From positions 1 through 64,000 of the forward strand of contig NZ_JAHVJA010000006.1 of the NCBI RefSeq assembly GCF_019801465.1: a DNA stretch of 64,000 bases, given 5' to 3'. The notes beneath the pieces were generated by a model that saw nothing but the letters and a program-made list of their open reading frames with translations, had not been told where the DNA came from and did not search any database. This document shows, one piece after another, positions 26,137 through 34,813 of this stretch; position 1 is the stretch's first letter, and the number at the start of each line of letters is the position of its first letter. Made by a program: the position numbers and the translations under genes. This DNA is from Leisingera daeponensis. GTDB taxonomy: Bacteria; Pseudomonadota; Alphaproteobacteria; Rhodobacterales; Rhodobacteraceae.

Positions 26137-26592
26137 ATGGTGACTATCCGTGTGATTCATGATGAGGGTGCAGACCGGGATGTGCCGCTGCCGGCTTATG
26201 AAACCGCCGGCGCCGCGGGTGCCGATGTGCGCGCCAACCTGCCGGACCGCGGCAGCCTGTCGCTTCAGCCGGGCGAGCGCAAGCTGGTGCCGACCGGCCT
26301 GCGGATCGAGATCCCGGCGGGCTATGAGGTGCAGATCCGGCCGCGCTCCGGTCTGGCGCTGAAGCATGGGATCACCTTGCCCAACACGCCCGGTACAATT
26401 GACAGTGACTATCGAGGGCCGCTGGGGGTGATCCTGCTCAACGCCGGAGACAAATCTTTTGAAATCCGCCACGGAGAGCGCATCGCCCAGATGGTGGTGG
26501 CGCCGGTGCTGCAAGCACGTTTCGAGCTTGCCGGCACGCTGTCCGGCACTGAGCGGGGTGCTGGCGGCTTCGGCTCCACCGGGCGCGGCTGA
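26137..26592 (+). CDS. dut: dUTP diphosphatase
   Basis: A 151-residue trimeric dUTPase that hydrolyses dUTP to dUMP. All five family motifs are present: [44 protein letters not shown] and the C-terminal [12 protein letters not shown] chose ATG at 26137 over an adjacent in-frame GTG at 26134. The stop overlaps the next gene's ATG by one base. The coaBC-dut order is common in proteobacteria. Confidence 0.97.
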   Translation: MVTIRVIHDEGADRDVPLPAYETAGAAGADVRANLPDRGSLSLQPGERKLVPTGLRIEIPAGYEVQIRPRSGLALKHGITLPNTPGTIDSDYRGPLGVILLNAGDKSFEIRHGERIAQMVVAPVLQARFELAGTLSGTERGAGGFGSTGRG

Positions 26593-27641
26593 TGCTGCGG
26601 ATCCTGGTCCTGGGCGCGCTGATCTGGTGGGGCGGGCGCTTTCTCGGCCTGCCGCGCAATCTGCGGATAACGCTGCTCACAGTTCTGTTCACTGCCGTTC
26701 TGGCTGTTCAGCTGACCTTGCCGGACGGGCACCCTTTGCGTGAAGGCACTGGCGGCGCCGTGGCGCCTTGGCTGATGCTGGGCGGCATTGCTATTGCGGC
26801 CTGGTTTTATGCACGTATCGTGGCCGCCCTGAAAAGCCGTGCCCAGCCCCAGGATACCGAAATGAGCCAGCCTGCCAGCACCTTCACCGAAAGCGAACTT
26901 GACCGCTACGCCCGCCACATCGTCCTGCGCGAACTTGGCGGGGCAGGGCAGAAGAAGCTGAAGAACGCCAAGGTGCTGGTGATCGGTGCGGGCGGTCTGG
27001 GGGCGCCTGCACTGCAATATCTCGCTGCCGCCGGTGTGGGCGTCATCGGGGTGATTGATGACGACGTGGTCGATAATGCCAACCTGCAGCGGCAGGTGGT
27101 TCACCGGGACGAGGACATCGGCAAGCCCAAGGTGTTCTCGGCCCAGGCTGCGATGAAGGCGCAGAACCCCTATGCGGAGGTGCGCCCTTACAACCGCCGC
27201 CTGACCGAGGAGATCGCGGCCGGGCTGTTTGCCGACTATGACCTGATCCTCGACGGCACGGACAACTTCGAAACCCGCTACCTGGCCAATCGCACCGCAG
27301 TGGCGCTGGGAAAGCCGCTGATCTCCGGCGCGCTGTCGCAATGGGAGGGGCAGCTAAGCGTGTTCCACCCGGCAAAAGGCGGTCCGTGCTACCAGTGCAT
27401 TTTCCCGGAGGCTCCGGCCGCAGGTCTTGCGCCCAGCTGTTCCGAGGCCGGGGTGGTCGGCCCGCTGCCCGGTGTGGTCGGTTCGATGATGGCGGTGGAA
27501 GCGATCAAGCAGATTGCCGGAGCCGGGGCGGTGCTGCGGGGCGAGATGCTGATCTACGACGGGCTGTATGGCGAAACCCGCAAGATCCGACTGTCCCGGC
27601 GGGAAGATTGCCCGGCTTGCGGCGGCAGCGTGGAAAGCTGA
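26592..27641 (+). CDS. moeB: MoeB/ThiF-family adenylyltransferase with N-terminal membrane segment
   Basis: The 349-residue protein is an E1-like enzyme that adenylates the C-terminal Gly-Gly of a MoaD/ThiS-type sulfur carrier. Residues about 97-349 are the ThiF domain: ESELDRYARHIVLRELG, the nucleotide motif VIGAGGLGAPALQYLAAAGVG, DDDVVDNANLQRQ and the zinc cysteines CYQC (about 266) and CPAC (about 340). The first 85 residues are unusual: they contain two or three hydrophobic segments (ILVLGALIWWGGRFLG, ITLLTVLFTAVLAVQLTL, WLMLGGIAIAAWF) that would anchor it in the membrane. An internal ATG before SQPASTFTESELDRYAR could give a soluble form. Its start overlaps the dut stop. Confidence 0.88.
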   Translation: MLRILVLGALIWWGGRFLGLPRNLRITLLTVLFTAVLAVQLTLPDGHPLREGTGGAVAPWLMLGGIAIAAWFYARIVAALKSRAQPQDTEMSQPASTFTESELDRYARHIVLRELGGAGQKKLKNAKVLVIGAGGLGAPALQYLAAAGVGVIGVIDDDVVDNANLQRQVVHRDEDIGKPKVFSAQAAMKAQNPYAEVRPYNRRLTEEIAAGLFADYDLILDGTDNFETRYLANRTAVALGKPLISGALSQWEGQLSVFHPAKGGPCYQCIFPEAPAAGLAPSCSEAGVVGPLPGVVGSMMAVEAIKQIAGAGAVLRGEMLIYDGLYGETRKIRLSRREDCPACGGSVES

Positions 27642-27650
27642 TCAACGCCA

Positions 27651-28001
27651 GTGAATGAAGCCTATTACATCGCGCTGCTGTGCGGCGCCCTGTTCGGTGG
27701 TATACCGGAGCAGGTGCATGATTTCACGTATCCCGGCGGTGCGGCCTCAATCCGCATCGACTGCGAGAATAAAAGCCGGGTTGTCGAGTTCGGACTCGAC
27801 AAACGCAGCAGTCTCGACAGCCTCCAGCAGGCCCTGTTTGCAGCAGAAATCACCGGTAAGGAACCAGTGGTGGTCCTAATCGATACCGATGGCCGAATGG
27901 GCCGGTTCGAGTGGCGCATTGCCCGGGCGGCCAATGTAGCGGACGTTCCTATCCGTATCATTCCGGCGGAACTGGCGGACGGCCTGGGAGCGGGCGGTTG
28001 A
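27651..28001 (+). CDS. Hypothetical protein, possible PD-(D/E)XK-like fold
   Basis: This 116-residue protein starts with GTG at 27651, nine bases after moeB. The N-terminus (AYYIALLCGALFGGIPE) is hydrophobic enough for a weak signal or anchor. The core reads IRIDCENKSRVVEFGLDK, then LQQALFAAEITGKEPVVVLIDTDG. The Asp / Glu-x-x / Lys spacing followed by a QAL helix and a VVVLI strand resembles small PD-(D/E)XK-like proteins found in phages and alphaproteobacteria. This is pattern recognition only; no function can be assigned. Confidence 0.6.
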   Translation: MNEAYYIALLCGALFGGIPEQVHDFTYPGGAASIRIDCENKSRVVEFGLDKRSSLDSLQQALFAAEITGKEPVVVLIDTDGRMGRFEWRIARAANVADVPIRIIPAELADGLGAGG

Positions 28002-28112
28002 TCAGCCCTTGCCCTCATCCGGGTAAATCCGGGCAGACCTGGCTGCGGCTTCTAAGCTCGATTGCAGCCCGGTGGCTTTCCCGCTAGCGTCGCCGTCAAA
28101 GGAGAGCCGTAC

Positions 28113-30128
28113 ATGTCCAATCCGCTTCTGTCCCGCTGGGACACGCCGTTTGAAATTGCCCCTTTCAACAGCATTTCCGATGATGATTTTGCCCCCGCGC
28201 TGAAGCAAGCGCTGGCGGCGCACTCCGCTCAGATAGACGCCATCGCGAACAGTTCCGAGCTGCCCACATTTGCCAATGTGATTGAGGCGCTGGAAACACC
28301 CTGCCGCGAGCTGGAGCAGGTTCTGTGCGTGTTCTTCACCGTAGCCGGCGCCGACAGCAACCCCAAGCGGGAGGAACTGCAGCGGGAATTCTCTCCGAAA
28401 CTCGCGGCGCATTTCTCGGCCATTACCGCGAACAAGGCGCTTTTTGCGCGCATCAAGGCAGTTTGGGATCAGCGGGCGGAGCTGGATCTGACCGATGAAC
28501 AGCAGCGGGTGCTGATGCTGACCCACCGCGGCTTTGTCCGCGGCGGCGCGGCGCTGGAAGGCGATGCTGACGTGCGGATGCAGGAAATCAAGGGGCGGCT
28601 GGCCACCCTTGGCACCCAGTTCACCCAGAACCTGCTGGCGGATGAACGCAGCTGGTTCATGGAACTCAGCGAAGAGGATCTGGAAGGCCTGCCGGCTTTC
28701 GTGGTCAAGGCGGCCCGCGCCGCTGGCGAGGAACAGGGCAAGGGCTGTCCGGTCGTCACCCTGTCGCGGTCGCTGATCACACCGTTTCTGCAATTCTCGC
28801 CGCGCCGCGACCTGCGCAAGAAGGCCTTCAACGCCTGGGCCGCCCGCGGCGCCAATGGCGGCGAGACCGACAATCGCGCCATCGCGGCCGAGATCCTGAA
28901 GCTTCGCGAGGAGCGCGCGCATCTGCTGGGCTACGATAATTTCGCAGCGTACAAATTGGAAACCGAAATGGCCAAGACGCCGGAGGCCGTGCGCGGCCTG
29001 CTGATGGAGGTTTGGGACGCGTCCAAATCCCGCGCCGATCAGGACGCGCAGGTGCTGACCGCGATGATGCAGGCGGACGGCATCAACGGTGATCTGGAAC
29101 CTTGGGACTGGCGATACTACGCCGAGAAGCGCCGCAAGGCGGAACATGATCTGGATGAGGCGGCGCTGAAGCCCTACCTGCAGCTCGACCGGATGATCGA
29201 GGCGTCTTTTGCCTGCGCCAGCCGCTTGTTCGGGCTGGAGTTCGCACCGCTGGACGTGCCGCTTTACCACCCCGACTGCCGCGCTTGGGAGGTGACCCGG
29301 GACGGGCAGCATGTGGCGGTCTTCATCGGTGACTATTTCGCCCGTAGTTCAAAACGCTCCGGCGCTTGGTGTTCGGCCATGCGCCAGCAGGCCAAGTTCC
29401 CGGAGGTGCAGGCGCCGGTGGTCATCAATGTCTGCAACTTCGCCAAAGGTGATCCGGCGCTGTTGTCTTGGGACGATGCCCGCACCTTGTTCCACGAGTT
29501 CGGTCATGCGTTGCATCAGATGCTGTCAAACGTGACTTATGAAAGTATCTCGGGCACCTCGGTCGCGCGCGACTTTGTCGAACTGCCCAGCCAATTGTAT
29601 GAACACTGGCTGGAGGTGCCGGAGGTGCTTCAGGAATTCGCTACCCACGCGGAAACCGGCGAACCAATGCCGCAGGAAATGCTGGAAAAAGTGCTGGGGG
29701 CAGCCAATTTCGACATGGGCTTCCAGACGGTGGAGTATGTTGCGTCGGCCCTAGTGGATCTTGCCTTCCATGATGGCCCCGCGCCGTCGAACCCGATGGC
29801 CAGGCAGGCGGAAGTGCTGGAAGAAATCGGCATGCCGCGGGCGATTATCATGCGCCACGCAACGCCGCATTTCGCGCATGTGTTTTCCAGTGACGGCTAT
29901 TCCTCTGGCTATTACAGCTACATGTGGTCGGAAGTGATGGATGCTGATGCCTTTGCCGCATTCGAGGAGGCAGGCGGCGCCTTTGATGCGGAGCGCGCCA
30001 AGGCCTTGGAAGAGCACATCCTTTCCACCGGCGGCTCCGTTGATCCGACTGAGCTTTACACCGCCTTCCGCGGACGGCTGCCGGGCGTGGAGGCACTGCT
30101 GAAAGGCCGCGGTCTGGTTGCAGAATAG
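28113..30128 (+). CDS. M3-family zinc metallopeptidase (oligopeptidase A / peptidyl-dipeptidase type)
   Basis: The 671-residue cytoplasmic peptidase carries the thermolysin-like HExxH motif FHEFGHALHQML (about residue 456) and the downstream glutamate region ISGTSVARDFVELPSQLYEHW that completes the zinc site. It begins MSNPLLSRWDTPFEIAPF, typical of Dcp/OpdA homologues, and has the C-terminal FSSDGYSSGYYSYMWSEV segment of the family. The ATG at 28113 follows AAAGGAGAG. It degrades short peptides released by larger proteases. It is followed by a bidirectional terminator. Confidence 0.92.
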   Translation: MSNPLLSRWDTPFEIAPFNSISDDDFAPALKQALAAHSAQIDAIANSSELPTFANVIEALETPCRELEQVLCVFFTVAGADSNPKREELQREFSPKLAAHFSAITANKALFARIKAVWDQRAELDLTDEQQRVLMLTHRGFVRGGAALEGDADVRMQEIKGRLATLGTQFTQNLLADERSWFMELSEEDLEGLPAFVVKAARAAGEEQGKGCPVVTLSRSLITPFLQFSPRRDLRKKAFNAWAARGANGGETDNRAIAAEILKLREERAHLLGYDNFAAYKLETEMAKTPEAVRGLLMEVWDASKSRADQDAQVLTAMMQADGINGDLEPWDWRYYAEKRRKAEHDLDEAALKPYLQLDRMIEASFACASRLFGLEFAPLDVPLYHPDCRAWEVTRDGQHVAVFIGDYFARSSKRSGAWCSAMRQQAKFPEVQAPVVINVCNFAKGDPALLSWDDARTLFHEFGHALHQMLSNVTYESISGTSVARDFVELPSQLYEHWLEVPEVLQEFATHAETGEPMPQEMLEKVLGAANFDMGFQTVEYVASALVDLAFHDGPAPSNPMARQAEVLEEIGMPRAIIMRHATPHFAHVFSSDGYSSGYYSYMWSEVMDADAFAAFEEAGGAFDAERAKALEEHILSTGGSVDPTELYTAFRGRLPGVEALLKGRGLVAE

Positions 30129-30200
30129 GCGTGCTTGCCTCTTCTGTCTGCGGCAAAACCGCCTGCAGGCCAACAGCACAGGAGTAATTCCGGAACAATG

Positions 30201-30227
30201 AAAGAGCGGGCGCCGGCCCGCTCTTTT
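30201..30227. terminator. Bidirectional rho-independent terminator
   Basis: Perfect 11-bp stem AAAGAGCGGGC / GCCCGCTCTTT with a 4-base loop, flanked by A and T runs on both sides. It separates the convergent M3 peptidase and reductase genes. Confidence 0.85.
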
Positions 30228-30231
30228 CCGC

Positions 30232-31164
30232 TCAGTAGCCGAGGCTGCGGTCGACCAGATGCAGGAGCGGCTCTCCCGCCTCGGCGCGGCGGATATTCTC
30301 GGCAATCACCTCTGCCGCGGTGCTCTCGCGGGTTTCAGAGGCGATGTGCGGTGTCACCGTCACATTGGGATGCGCCCAGTAGGGATGCTCCGGCGGCAGC
30401 GGCTCGATGCGGAACACGTCCAGCGTCGCGTGTCCGACCTGGCCGCTGTCCAGAGCGGCCAGCAGTGCGCCGTCGTCGATCAGCGGGCCGCGGCCGGGGT
30501 TGATGATCTTTGCACCCCTGGGCAGCATGGCAAGGGTTTCGGCGTTCAGGGTGTTTTCCGTGGCAGGCGTGTCCGGCAGCAGCAGAATGACGATTTCGGC
30601 CTTCGCCAGTGCCTCCTTCAGACCGTCTGCACCAGCAAAGCAGCTCACGCCTTCTATTTCCTTTTGCGTCCGGCTCCAGCCTGAGACCTGAAATCCAAGC
30701 GCAGCCAGTGCTTGTGCCGACGCAGTGCCGAGGGCGCCCAGACCCAGAACCGTGACGTTTCTGTCCTTGGCCAACGGCGGGGCTTTGGGCTCCCAGCGCC
30801 CGTTCTGGTCAAGAATATGTGTATCCATCCCTAGATGATAGCGCAGGGAGTGGCCCGCCACCCATTCGGTCATTCCCTGTTCCAGCCCGCTGTCCACCAT
30901 CCGGGTGAGCGGCACGGTCAGAGACGCGTTGGGGGTGATCTTCTCTACCCCGGCCCAGAGGCTCAGCACCGCTTTCAGCCGGGTGAAGGGGGTGAAGTCG
31001 CTGACCGGCCCGTTTGGCGCAAAGATAATGTAATCGACTTCCTCCGGGGCGAATTCATTGCGCAGGTTGGCAGGAACGCCAAGCCGGGCGAACTCCGCGC
31101 GCAGCAGGGGTTCATAAGCAGGCCAGGCATCGGGACGGCCTGCAAACAGGACATTGGCAGTCAT
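30232..31164 (-). CDS. ghrA: Glyoxylate/hydroxypyruvate reductase A-type dehydrogenase
   Basis: A 310-residue D-2-hydroxyacid dehydrogenase. The Rossmann motif is VTVLGLGALGTASAQALAALG (near residue 139, shown in part), followed by GWSRT, which favours NADP(H). Catalytic residues are seen in INPGRGPLIDDGALL (Arg), VFRIEPLPPEHPYW (Glu) and VTPHIAS (His). Sequence and length match GhrA, which reduces glyoxylate and hydroxypyruvate. The exact substrate is inferred. It is upstream of, and on the same strand as, nothing closely linked; rodA ends 19 bases before its start. Confidence 0.9.
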   Translation of the reverse strand: MTANVLFAGRPDAWPAYEPLLRAEFARLGVPANLRNEFAPEEVDYIIFAPNGPVSDFTPFTRLKAVLSLWAGVEKITPNASLTVPLTRMVDSGLEQGMTEWVAGHSLRYHLGMDTHILDQNGRWEPKAPPLAKDRNVTVLGLGALGTASAQALAALGFQVSGWSRTQKEIEGVSCFAGADGLKEALAKAEIVILLLPDTPATENTLNAETLAMLPRGAKIINPGRGPLIDDGALLAALDSGQVGHATLDVFRIEPLPPEHPYWAHPNVTVTPHIASETRESTAAEVIAENIRRAEAGEPLLHLVDRSLGY

Positions 31165-31182
31165 GATATCTCCCTGAAATTC

Positions 31183-32334
31183 TTAGCGTTGGGTTTGCCG
31201 GGGCCGGTGGATGTGGGCGCTCTGCACGATTCCGAAGGCGCCCAGCAGCACCAGCATTGCCGAGCCGCCATAAGATACCATCGGCAGCGGTACGCCCACC
31301 ACCGGAGCCAGCCCCATCACCATCGACATGTTCACTGCAAAGAACAGGAAAAAGGTGATGGCAATGCCCATGATCACCAGCGAGGAGAACCGGTCCTTGG
31401 TCCCAATTGCCGAGGCGATGCAGAACAGGATGATCAGCATGTAGATGAACAGCAGTGTGATGCCGCCGATGAAGCCGAACTCTTCCGCCAAGGTGGTGAA
31501 AATGAAGTCGGTGTGTTTCTCGGGCAGGAAGTTCAGCCGTGACTGGGTGCCTTGCATGAAACCGCGCCCGGACCAGCCGCCGGACCCAAGCGCGATCTTC
31601 GACTGGGTGATGTGATAGCCCGCGCCTAAGGGATCCTGCGACGGGTCCAGGAAGGTGTCGATGCGGCGGAACTGATAGTCCTTCAGAAGCTGCCAGTCGG
31701 TGCCGCGGCTTTGGAACACTGCGCTCACCAGCCCGACGCCGGCGGCGATTACCGCCGCGAAATAGGCCCAGTGCACCCCGGCTAGAAACATGACGCCGCC
31801 GCCGGCCGCCATCAGCAGGATCGACGTGCCGAGGTCAGGCTGTTTCAGGACCAGAGCCGTCGGCAGAAGGATTAGCGCGACCGGCAGCAGCACCCACAAG
31901 GGGCGCGAGGTCTTCTCGGGCGGCAGCCAGTCGTAGTAGGCGGCCAGCAGCATCACCATGGCGATTTTGGTGACTTCCGAGGGCTGTAGGCGCATGAAGC
32001 CGATGTCGATCCAGCGCTGCGCGCCCATGCCGACGGTGCCGAACAGCTCCACCGCGACCAGCAGCGCCAGCGATCCCAGGTAGGCCACCACCGAGATATT
32101 GCGCCAGAACCAGATCGGGATCATCGCCACCACGAACATCACGCCCAGGCCGAGGGCAAAGCGCTTGACCTGCGGTTCCACCCAGGGATTGAAGGAGCCG
32201 CCCGCCACTGAGTAAAGCATCAGAAACCCGACGCTCGACACCGTGGCCAGGAGCAGGATGAGCCCCCAGTTCAGGAAAAGAACCTTGCGCAGGCCGGTAG
32301 GAGTCGATTTGGCGTGGTACTCAAGATAGCTCAT
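31183..32334 (-). CDS. rodA: Rod shape-determining peptidoglycan glycosyltransferase RodA
   Basis: A 383-residue SEDS-family membrane protein with about ten helices. Signatures include FGTVGMGAQRWIDIGFMRLQPSE, LKQPDLGTSILL, IALGSGGWSGRGFMQGTQ and LPEKHTDFIFTTLAEEFGF. RodA polymerises lipid II in the elongation complex with PBP2 and MreBCD. Its start overlaps the mrdA stop by four bases, making it the last gene of mreB-mreC-mreD-mrdA-rodA. Confidence 0.96.
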   Translation of the reverse strand: MSYLEYHAKSTPTGLRKVLFLNWGLILLLATVSSVGFLMLYSVAGGSFNPWVEPQVKRFALGLGVMFVVAMIPIWFWRNISVVAYLGSLALLVAVELFGTVGMGAQRWIDIGFMRLQPSEVTKIAMVMLLAAYYDWLPPEKTSRPLWVLLPVALILLPTALVLKQPDLGTSILLMAAGGGVMFLAGVHWAYFAAVIAAGVGLVSAVFQSRGTDWQLLKDYQFRRIDTFLDPSQDPLGAGYHITQSKIALGSGGWSGRGFMQGTQSRLNFLPEKHTDFIFTTLAEEFGFIGGITLLFIYMLIILFCIASAIGTKDRFSSLVIMGIAITFFLFFAVNMSMVMGLAPVVGVPLPMVSYGGSAMLVLLGAFGIVQSAHIHRPRQTQR

Positions 32335-34277
32335 GCCCGGCTGCTCCTGCTGCCCAGCGGGCGCTTGACGCGTTCGCGCTCCAGCCGCTCCTGCTGCGCC
32401 TTTATACGGCTGCGGTCGGCGTTGGGATAGGCTTCCAGCGGTGGGGTGCCGTCATAAAGCGCCTGCAACAGCACGTCACGCGCCACCGGCGCCGCCGCCT
32501 TGGAACCGCCGCCGCCATGTTCGACCACCACGGCGACTGCATATTTTGGCTTGTCATACGGTGCAAAGCAGACAAACAGCGCGTGGTCGCGCCTTTCCCA
32601 GGGCAGATCCTCGTTTCGGATCACCCCGGCCGCCCGTTCGGCGGCGGTGATATTGCGGACTTGGCTGGTGCCAGTCTTGCCCGCCATCTGCATTCCATCG
32701 CCGATGATACGGGAGCGGTAGGCGGTGCCGCGGCGGTCGTTGCTGACCGAATGCATGCCCCGCCGCACCATGCGCAGGTTGTTCTCGCTGATCCCCAGCG
32801 GCTCGCCGGCACCGCTGGGCTGCTCCACACCGTCCAGCGATTTCAGCAGCCGCGGGGTCACGCTGCGCCCGGTGGCGATGCGCGCCGTCATCACCGCCAG
32901 CTGCAGCGGCGAGGCCAGCATGTACCCCTGGCCGATCGAGGCGTTTGCGGTGTCGCCGATCAGCCAGTCCTTGCCGTACGAGCTGGCCTTCCACTCCTTG
33001 GTCGGGGTGATTCCCTGTGCCACGGCTGACATCGGCAGGTCATGCTTGATGCCGAGGCCGAACTTGTTGGCCATCTCGGAAATCTTGTCGATGCCGGTCT
33101 TGATTGCCACGTCATAGTAGTAAACGTCGCAAGACCGTTTCAGCGAGGTGTTGAGGTCCACATGCCCGTGGCCCGCGCGCTTCCAGCAGTGGAAGCGGCG
33201 GCCCGCAACTTTCAGGTGGCCGGGGCACCAGACAGTTTCCTCCGGTCCGACGACACCGTTCTCCAGCGCCGCCAGAGCGGTGATCATCTTGAAGGTGGAG
33301 CCGGGCGGATACGTGCCCTGCACCGTTTTATTGGACAGCGGACGGTACTTGTCCTCGGTCAGCATCCGGTAATCGGCCACTGAGATACCGCGCACGAAGA
33401 GGTTAGGGTCGAAACTGGGCGAAGAGCAGATCGCACGGATGTCGCCATCTTCGCAGTCGATCACCACAGCGGCTGCACTCTCGCGGCCCAGCCGGGCCTG
33501 CACATAGTTCTGAAGTCCAGCGTCGATGGTCAGCTGCATGTCGGCACCAGAAATGCCTTCGCGCCGGTCCAGTTCACGCATCACCCGTCCGGTGGCGTTG
33601 ACCTCGACCCGCTTGGCGCCGGCCTTGCCGCGCAGCACGTCCTCGCGCCTGGCTTCGAAACCAACCTTGCCGATCTGGAACCGCGGGATCATCAGCACCG
33701 GCTCGGGATCTTCCATCTTGCTGAGGTCATAGTCGGAAACCGGGCCGACATAGCCCACGACATGGGCAAAATCGCCGAGCTGCGGATAGACCCGCGTCAG
33801 GCCCACTTCCGGCGTGACACCGGGCAGAGCGGGGGCGTTCACCGCGACCTTGGAGATATCCTCCCATCCGATCCGGTCGGCAAGGGTGATCGGCAGGAAC
33901 GGCGGTGAGCGGCGCATTTCGGCGCGGGCGCGCTCTAGGTCTTCCGGGTCCAGCGGCACCAGACCTGACAGCTTTGCGATCACCGCCTCCACGTCGCCTG
34001 CGTCCTCGGGCACTACGGTGATCCGGTAAGAGGGCGAGTTCTGCGCGATGATCAGCCCGTTGCGGTCGAAGATCTGGCCGCGTGCCGGCGGCAGCAGGCG
34101 GATGTTGATCCGGTTTTCCTCCGCCAGCAGCCGGAATTCATCGGCCTGATCCACCTGCAGATAACGCATCCGGGCCGCCAAACCGCCGGCAAAGGCCAGC
34201 TGCAGCCCGCCCAGGAACAACGCCCGCCGGGTCATTTTGCCGTGTGCGGCATCCTGATCCTTGGAATTGCGTTTCAT
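32331..34277 (-). CDS. mrdA: Penicillin-binding protein 2 (MrdA)
   Basis: This 648-residue class B transpeptidase cross-links peptidoglycan in the elongasome. It has a short cytoplasmic N-terminus, one membrane segment (ALFLGGLQLAFAGGLAA), a pedestal domain with RGQIFDRNG, and the transpeptidase domain with SxxK in PGSTFKM, SxN in KRSCDVYY and KTG in MAGKTGTSQ. The start at 34277 (MKRNSK) overlaps the mreD stop by four bases; the frame is open upstream but that extension lies inside mreD. It interacts with RodA, encoded immediately downstream. Confidence 0.95.
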   Translation of the reverse strand: MKRNSKDQDAAHGKMTRRALFLGGLQLAFAGGLAARMRYLQVDQADEFRLLAEENRINIRLLPPARGQIFDRNGLIIAQNSPSYRITVVPEDAGDVEAVIAKLSGLVPLDPEDLERARAEMRRSPPFLPITLADRIGWEDISKVAVNAPALPGVTPEVGLTRVYPQLGDFAHVVGYVGPVSDYDLSKMEDPEPVLMIPRFQIGKVGFEARREDVLRGKAGAKRVEVNATGRVMRELDRREGISGADMQLTIDAGLQNYVQARLGRESAAAVVIDCEDGDIRAICSSPSFDPNLFVRGISVADYRMLTEDKYRPLSNKTVQGTYPPGSTFKMITALAALENGVVGPEETVWCPGHLKVAGRRFHCWKRAGHGHVDLNTSLKRSCDVYYYDVAIKTGIDKISEMANKFGLGIKHDLPMSAVAQGITPTKEWKASSYGKDWLIGDTANASIGQGYMLASPLQLAVMTARIATGRSVTPRLLKSLDGVEQPSGAGEPLGISENNLRMVRRGMHSVSNDRRGTAYRSRIIGDGMQMAGKTGTSQVRNITAAERAAGVIRNEDLPWERRDHALFVCFAPYDKPKYAVAVVVEHGGGGSKAAAPVARDVLLQALYDGTPPLEAYPNADRSRIKAQQERLERERVKRPLGSRSSRA

Positions 34278-34813
34278 CTGCGGCTTACCAGAGTTTCGGC
34301 CTCGGCCGGGGACAGCTTGCGTACGTTCAGAATAGACTGGCTGACCCAAACTGCCAGCGGATACACGGCAATAGTCATCACAACCTGGATAACGGTCAGG
34401 CTCAGCTGCGCCTGCTCCACGCCGAACAGGGCCAGGATCAGCCGGTTCAGCGTGGCAATCCCTGCTAGCGCAAGGGCTACGGCCAGCCATTCGCTGGCAA
34501 AGGTGCTGTCACGGTGCGGCGCCGCGCGGGCCTTAAGGAAGCTGCAGCCCAGCACTGTCAGCAGCGCCAGCAGCCCGGGCGGGCGATGGAACAGCAGGTC
34601 AGCCAGCAGCATCACCAGGCCTATGGACAGGGAAGGCACGTAATCGGGGCGGCGCAGCGACCAGGCCATGGCGAACGCCAGCAGCAGATCCGGCGGCGCC
34701 CAGAAACGGGGTTCGGTCTCCAGCGGCAACAGGTGAAAGAAAATGATCAGCAGCGCCAGCGCCGGAAAGGCCGCGCGCATCATCCAGATCCGGGCGGGCG
34801 AGGTATTAGCCAT
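34274..34813 (-). CDS. mreD: Rod shape-determining protein MreD
   Basis: A 179-residue inner-membrane protein with about five helices (AAFPALALLIIFFHLLPL, LLLAFAMAW, LVMLLADLLF, LALAGIATLNRLILALFG, VMTIAVYPLAVWV). Sequence conservation in MreD is low; identification rests on position between mreC and mrdA and on the LADLLFHRPPGL segment. I start at the ATG at 34813 (MANTSPAR), overlapping the mreC stop by eight bases, rather than at a longer upstream frame lying inside mreC. Confidence 0.88.
   Translation of the reverse strand: MANTSPARIWMMRAAFPALALLIIFFHLLPLETEPRFWAPPDLLLAFAMAWSLRRPDYVPSLSIGLVMLLADLLFHRPPGLLALLTVLGCSFLKARAAPHRDSTFASEWLAVALALAGIATLNRLILALFGVEQAQLSLTVIQVVMTIAVYPLAVWVSQSILNVRKLSPAEAETLVSRR

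Noticed and set aside
24958-26514. Long open frame (518 codons) on the minus strand
   Set aside because: Antisense to coaBC and dut, both unambiguous genes.
28002-29312. Long open frame (436 codons) on the minus strand
   Set aside because: Antisense to the M3 peptidase gene; composition-driven.
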